From assembly GCA_938038645.1 (NCBI GenBank), contig CALHTA010000109.1, positions 1 to 17,799 of the forward strand: 17,799 nucleotides of DNA. Direction: 5' to 3'. This document shows, in pieces, positions 14,309-17,799 of the stretch. A model generated the notes under the pieces. That model was given only the letters and a program-made list of their open reading frames with translations, was not told the origin of the DNA and searched no databases. Every line of letters begins with the position of its first letter. The first letter of the stretch is position 1. The position numbers and the translations under genes are program-made. Source of the stretch: an uncultured Thiotrichaceae bacterium (GTDB lineage Bacteria > Pseudomonadota > Gammaproteobacteria > Thiotrichales > Thiotrichaceae).

Positions 14309-15454
14309 GTGTATCAATATATAGACAGTCAGGACAGTCTGACTGAGTTTGTTAATAACATTCGTTCATCCGAATGGATTGTTATTGATACAGAGTTTAT
14401 CCGTGAGAAGACTTACTATCCACAATTATGCCTGATACAAATTGCAGCTGGTGAGCACCTAGCCTGTATAGATCCTATTGTTTTAAAAGATCTATCGCCC
14501 CTTTATTCTATTTTTCATGATCCAAATATAGTCAAAGTGTTTCATGCCGCACAGCAGGATCTTGAAATTCTTTATTTTGATAGTGGCAAAGTGCCTGCTC
14601 CAATCTTTGACACCCAGCCAGCAGCTTCAATTCTTGGAATTGGAGATCAAATCGGCTATGCAGGTCTCGTTGAGAACTTACTTGGCGTCAGCCTAGCCAA
14701 AGCAGAGTCACGGACGGATTGGTCGAGAAGACCTTTAAGCACTGCGCAGCTCGAATACGCTATTGATGACGTGCGCTATTTGCAAAAACTATACCCTTTA
14801 ATCTTAGAGAAACTGAACAAAGGTAAGAGGTTGCATTGGCCTAATCGAGACTTTGAACGATTGACTGATCCTGAAACGTATCAGCTTAACGCAAGATCAC
14901 GCTGGCAAAAAGTGAAAGGCTTGCAGAACCTCAAGCCGCAACAGTTATCAATTTTACGGGAGTTGGCTGCGTGGCGTGAGGAAGAAGCATCCGAGCGTAA
15001 TCGACCGAGACGTTGGATAATTGGTGATGAAATCTTAGTTGATTTAGCAAGGATACAGCCCCGTGATATCGAAAGTATAGCGGCAATTCGAGGCGTAAAT
15101 GCAGACCAAGCCAAGCGCTACGGAGCACTTTGGATAGAATGTATGGAAGCCGGATGCAACGCGCCCAAAGAAGAATGGCCTGTAATGAAACGCCATCAAA
15201 AACCAAGTCCTGATGTTGATGCGATAGCAGAGTTGTTAATGTTAGTGATTCGTTTAGAGGCGGAAAAGCAAGGAATTACGGCTTCTGCAATTGCCAGTAA
15301 AAAGCAAGTTGTCAGCATGTTACAAGAAGATAGACCAACATTATTTGATGATTGGCGAGGCGGTTTAGTCAATGATGTCATGATGAAAGTACGTCAAGGA
15401 GAACTAGTGATTGGTGTAGTCGATGGCAAGTCGCAGCTTATTGAGCGTTCATAA
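14309..15454 (+). CDS. rnd: Ribonuclease D
   Basis: RNase D is a 3'-5' exoribonuclease that trims tRNA precursors and other structured RNAs. I chose the GTG at 14309, because the protein then begins VYQYIDSQD, as in the family, with GTGAGG 5 bases upstream. A GTG at 14252 would add 19 residues that look unlike RNase D. The DEDD exonuclease domain shows VIDTEFIREKTYYPQLCLIQ (Asp27, Glu29), VKVFHAAQQDLEIL, a DTQPAA segment and YAIDDVRYL. An HRDC domain follows (about 190-270: LKPQQLSILRELAAWREEEA, RPRRWIIGDEILVDLA). The remaining C-terminal part resembles a second HRDC-like helical region. Length of 381 residues is normal. aroC begins 33 bases downstream, so they may be co-transcribed. Confidence 0.95.
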   Translation: MYQYIDSQDSLTEFVNNIRSSEWIVIDTEFIREKTYYPQLCLIQIAAGEHLACIDPIVLKDLSPLYSIFHDPNIVKVFHAAQQDLEILYFDSGKVPAPIFDTQPAASILGIGDQIGYAGLVENLLGVSLAKAESRTDWSRRPLSTAQLEYAIDDVRYLQKLYPLILEKLNKGKRLHWPNRDFERLTDPETYQLNARSRWQKVKGLQNLKPQQLSILRELAAWREEEASERNRPRRWIIGDEILVDLARIQPRDIESIAAIRGVNADQAKRYGALWIECMEAGCNAPKEEWPVMKRHQKPSPDVDAIAELLMLVIRLEAEKQGITASAIASKKQVVSMLQEDRPTLFDDWRGGLVNDVMMKVRQGELVIGVVDGKSQLIERS

Positions 15455-15487
15455 TTTTAGATACAAAGATTAATAGTAGAGTTAGGT

Positions 15488-16585
15488 ATGTCTGGAAACA
15501 CGTTTGGAAAAAGTTTTACCGTAACATCATTCGGCGAAAGTCATGGTTTAGCAATTGGGTGCATTGTCGATGGTTGCCCTCCAGGGATGGCGTTAACTGA
15601 GGAGGATATTCAAGGGGATTTGGATAGACGTAAACCAGGCACTAGCCGGCACACAACGCAGCGTAGAGAGCCCGATGCCGTTCAGATTTTGTCAGGTGTA
15701 TTTGAAGGTAAAACGACCGGAGCACCGATAGCGTTAGTGATTAATAATGTTGATCAGCGTTCAAAAGACTACTCCAATATCTTAGATCGTTTTCGCCCGG
15801 GGCATGCTGACTATACCTACTATAAGAAATACGGCTTTCGTGATTATCGAGGCGGTGGGCGTTCTTCCGCTAGAGAAACCGCGGTGCGGGTTGCTGCGGG
15901 GAGCATAGCCAAAAAATATTTGTTAGAGCGCTGTGGTGTTGAAGTGCGTGGTTACTTGTCCCAGCTTGGCCCCATTAAAGCGGAGAAGTTTGATTGGAAT
16001 GAAATCGAACGCAATCCATTTTTCTGCCCAGATGCTGATAAAGTTCCAGAAATGGAAGCGTATATGGATGCATTACGTAAGGAAGGTAATTCCATTGGGG
16101 CAAAAATTACCGCGGTAGCCACAGGCGTTCCTGTCGGACTTGGTGAGCCAGTGTTTGATCGTCTCGACGCAGATTTAGCCCTAGCGATGATGAGCATTAA
16201 CGCTGCTAAAGGTGTAGAAATAGGTGCTGGTTTTGATTGTGTAACTCAAAAAGGCACTGAGCATCGTGATGAAATTACTAGCGAAGGTTTCTTAAGTAAT
16301 CATTCGGGGGGGGTGCTGGGCGGTATTTCCTCTGGGCAAGATATTCTTGTTCACACGGCTTTTAAACCAACCTCAAGCATGCGTTTGCCTGGCCGAACTA
16401 TTGGGCTAGATGGCGAAGCCAAAGAAGTTATTACTAAAGGTCGCCATGACCCATGTGTAGGAATCCGCGCAACACCTATTTGTGAAGCAATGCTAGCACT
16501 GACCCTTATGGATCACTTACTAAGGCATCGTGCTCAAAATTCCGATGTGGTTACGGACTTACCAGATATTCCTTCTCAAGCTTAA
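15488..16585 (+). CDS. aroC: Chorismate synthase
   Basis: AroC converts 5-enolpyruvylshikimate-3-phosphate to chorismate, the last shikimate-pathway step, using reduced FMN. The 365-residue protein shows the family signatures in order: [103 protein letters not shown] and [11 protein letters not shown]. Flavin- and substrate-contacting His and Arg residues are in place. The ATG at 15488 gives the classic MSGNTFGK start; the ribosome binding site before it is modest (AGTTAGG, close to the start). Confidence 0.98.
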   Translation: MSGNTFGKSFTVTSFGESHGLAIGCIVDGCPPGMALTEEDIQGDLDRRKPGTSRHTTQRREPDAVQILSGVFEGKTTGAPIALVINNVDQRSKDYSNILDRFRPGHADYTYYKKYGFRDYRGGGRSSARETAVRVAAGSIAKKYLLERCGVEVRGYLSQLGPIKAEKFDWNEIERNPFFCPDADKVPEMEAYMDALRKEGNSIGAKITAVATGVPVGLGEPVFDRLDADLALAMMSINAAKGVEIGAGFDCVTQKGTEHRDEITSEGFLSNHSGGVLGGISSGQDILVHTAFKPTSSMRLPGRTIGLDGEAKEVITKGRHDPCVGIRATPICEAMLALTLMDHLLRHRAQNSDVVTDLPDIPSQA

Positions 16586-16616
16586 TAGGCAGCTCGGTGG
16601 AGGGTGATTTCTCAAA

Positions 16617-16705
16617 GCATTTCTAGTGAAGGTATGGGTGATTAATTCAGCTAGCTGAGTGAGAGAAACAGGTCACCCACACCGAAACGAAATACTTAGA
16701 AATGC
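16617..16705. repeat. Nested three-tier inverted repeat between convergent aroC and pilD
   Basis: Three inverted repeats share one centre region. The outer is GCATTTCTAGT (16617-16627) with ACTTAGAAATGC (16694-16705), an 11-bp stem with one bulged T. The middle is GGTATGGGTGA (16631-16641) with TCACCCACACC (16673-16683), 10 of 11 positions paired. The inner is the perfect 12-bp palindrome TCAGCTAGCTGA (16647-16658). Together they fold about 89 bases on either strand. No T run follows, so it is not a standard intrinsic terminator. Confidence 0.75.
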
Positions 16706-16713
16706 GTTAGTCA

Positions 16714-17595
16714 CTAAAGCTGAAAGTAATTTACCATCGCTAGAATGATTTCATCTCTCCAAATAAGTGCGATCAATCCAGCAAGTGCCAACCAAGGGCC
16801 ATAAGGTATTGGCTGGCTGTTTTCTTGGTTCTTCATCTTCATGACAATAATTCCAATCACCGCTCCTAAGCAGGCGGAAGCAAAAATCGTAAACGGGATG
16901 ACTTGCCAACCACCCCAAGCACCTATAGCCGCTAGAATTTTAAAGTCACCATAGCCCATGCCTTCCTTGCCTGTAACCAGTTTAAATAACTGATATACAC
17001 TCCAAAGCGATAAGTAGCCAAAAATTGCACCCAGCACTGCGCTGTGTAAATCAATAAATAAACCAAAATAATTGACAACTAAGCCTAACCACATTAGCGG
17101 TAAAGTGAGGCTGTCTGGTAAAAGCATAGTATTGACGTCGATCATACCAAGTGTGATCATTGTCCAAGCAAAAACTAACATTGCCAGCATAGGCCAGCCG
17201 TAACCAAACTTCCAGGCAATAAACATCGATAAGACTGATGTCAGTATTTCAATAATAGGATATTGCATCGATATTCTAGTCTTGCAGCCCTTGCATTTGC
17301 CTCCAAGCATTAAGTAACTTAACACTGGAATGTTTTCCATCGAGGAAATAGGGTGGTTGCAAGTAGGGCAGGCGGACCTTGGAACAAATAAGTTAAAGCG
17401 CTCTGTTTCTTTGGCGACATAATCAGGGTTGTCGGCATTTAAGTGTTCGTGGCACTCTGCATCCCACTCTCGCTGTAGCATTACAGGCAAGCGGTAAATT
17501 GCGGCGTTGAGGAAGCTACCTATCAATAATGAGAAAAAGCCGACGGTTCCTATTAACAAAACTGGGTTTTGCTCAATAAGTGTTATTAACTGCAT
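16714..17595 (-). CDS. pilD: Type IV prepilin peptidase / N-methyltransferase
   Basis: PilD is the inner-membrane aspartic protease that cleaves the leader of type IV prepilins (and type II secretion pseudopilins) and methylates the new N-terminus. The 293-residue protein has the N-terminal segment GSFLNAAIYRLPVMLQREW. The cytoplasmic zinc-binding Cys tetrad is CPTC (76, 79) and CKGC (101, 104). Several membrane helices follow. The two catalytic Asp residues are seen in LGMIDVNTMLLPD (Asp153) and the GxGD motif GMGYGDFK (Asp217). A strong AAAGGGG ribosome binding site is just upstream of the ATG. pilC lies immediately upstream, matching the common pilBCD order. The Cys tetrad implies both peptidase and methylase activities. 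Confidence 0.97.
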   Translation of the reverse strand: MQLITLIEQNPVLLIGTVGFFSLLIGSFLNAAIYRLPVMLQREWDAECHEHLNADNPDYVAKETERFNLFVPRSACPTCNHPISSMENIPVLSYLMLGGKCKGCKTRISMQYPIIEILTSVLSMFIAWKFGYGWPMLAMLVFAWTMITLGMIDVNTMLLPDSLTLPLMWLGLVVNYFGLFIDLHSAVLGAIFGYLSLWSVYQLFKLVTGKEGMGYGDFKILAAIGAWGGWQVIPFTIFASACLGAVIGIIVMKMKNQENSQPIPYGPWLALAGLIALIWRDEIILAMVNYFQL

Positions 17596-17646
17596 GTAAA
17601 ACCCCTTTAAAGACGCGCCCCTTGCAACATCTTGTCTTTCAATAAT

Positions 17647-17672
17647 TTAGGCCGCTTGAAGAAGCGGCCTAA
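17647..17672 (-). terminator. Perfect 11-bp hairpin between pilC and pilD (terminator or attenuator)
   Basis: TTAGGCCGCTT (17647-17657) and AAGCGGCCTAA (17662-17672) form a perfect stem with a 4-base loop. On the minus strand it is followed only by AATTATTG, a weak T tract. It may terminate part of the pilC transcripts, or protect the pilC 3' end while allowing reduced pilD expression. Confidence 0.55.
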
Positions 17673-17692
17673 GTGATTGTAATGTCGATCGA

Positions 17693-17799
17693 TTAGCCTA
17701 CAGCTGCACCCAGTTTGAAGATTGGTAGGTACATAGCGATAACCAATCCACCAATAATGACACCAAGAACAGCCATTACTAATGGTTCAATCTGCTTAG
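17693..17799 (-). CDS. pilC: Type IV pilus inner-membrane platform protein PilC, C-terminal end (partial)
   Basis: The last 34 codons of an ORF running off the right edge read KQIEPLVMAVLGVIIGGLVI, then AMYLPIFKLGAAVG and a TAA stop. The IEPL motif, the glycine-rich final transmembrane helix and AMYLPIF are characteristic of the GspF/PilC family C-terminus. PilC is the inner-membrane platform on which the assembly and retraction ATPases act. It lies 97 bases upstream of pilD on the same strand, supporting a pilus biogenesis locus. Confidence 0.93.
   Translation of the reverse strand, partial: KQIEPLVMAVLGVIIGGLVIAMYLPIFKLGAAVG

Noticed and set aside
16617..16712. Integron attC site after aroC
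   Set aside because: The nested fold with a bulged base is reminiscent, but no proper GTTRRRY / RYYYAAC boxes flank it (GTTAGTC at 16706-16712 does not fit), and no cassette array or integrase is present.

Overview
The window looks like chromosomal DNA of a free-living, fairly AT-rich gammaproteobacterium. The evidence is an F1Fo ATPase operon end, glmU-glmS, a type IV pilus pilC-pilD pair, an RNase D with an HRDC domain, an IbaG/BolA protein and several Gram-negative lipoproteins. I cannot fix the genus from this sequence. I saw no transposase, integrase, phage gene, CRISPR array, tRNA or rRNA.

Layout, left to right. (1) 1-568: the 3' end of atpD, then atpC and a strong terminator. (2) 664-3311: two monocistronic cell-envelope genes, each with its own candidate promoter and terminator. 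The first encodes a repeat-rich lipoprotein with two copies of a Cys/His module and a C-terminal peptidoglycan-binding domain. The second encodes an exported protein with a possible NlpC/papain-like core. (3) 3335-7336: a tight glmU-glmS-moaD-moaE run, combining UDP-GlcNAc synthesis with the two molybdopterin synthase subunits. (4) 7377-9831, minus strand: a glycine-zipper lipoprotein, the replicative helicase dnaB, and a SPOR-domain membrane protein whose end overlaps the possible upstream TTG codon of dnaB. (5) 9978-11973, minus strand: a tail-anchored hypothetical protein, a zinc-type CDF exporter and an ibaG-like gene overlapping it. (6) 12018-13708: a stand-alone cyclic-nucleotide-binding-fold protein and an unrecognised two-TM coiled-coil protein. 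They are transcribed divergently from ibaG through an almost mirror-symmetric overlapping promoter pair. (7) 13709-14308: a 600-base region without an assigned gene. It holds a row of hairpins ending in a good terminator, a 31-codon ORF with a good ribosome binding site, and an opposing 66-codon ORF. (8) 14309-16585: rnd and aroC. (9) 16617-16705: a nested three-tier inverted repeat. (10) 16714-17799, minus strand: pilD and the 3' end of pilC, separated by a perfect 11-bp hairpin.

Most of the window is conserved housekeeping. The less ordinary parts are the Cys/His repeat lipoprotein, its exported neighbour, the hairpin-rich region before rnd, the nested inverted repeat after aroC, and the face-to-face promoters at about 12030. 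I found no clear multi-gene defence or other new system; the candidates below are single-gene or single-element observations.
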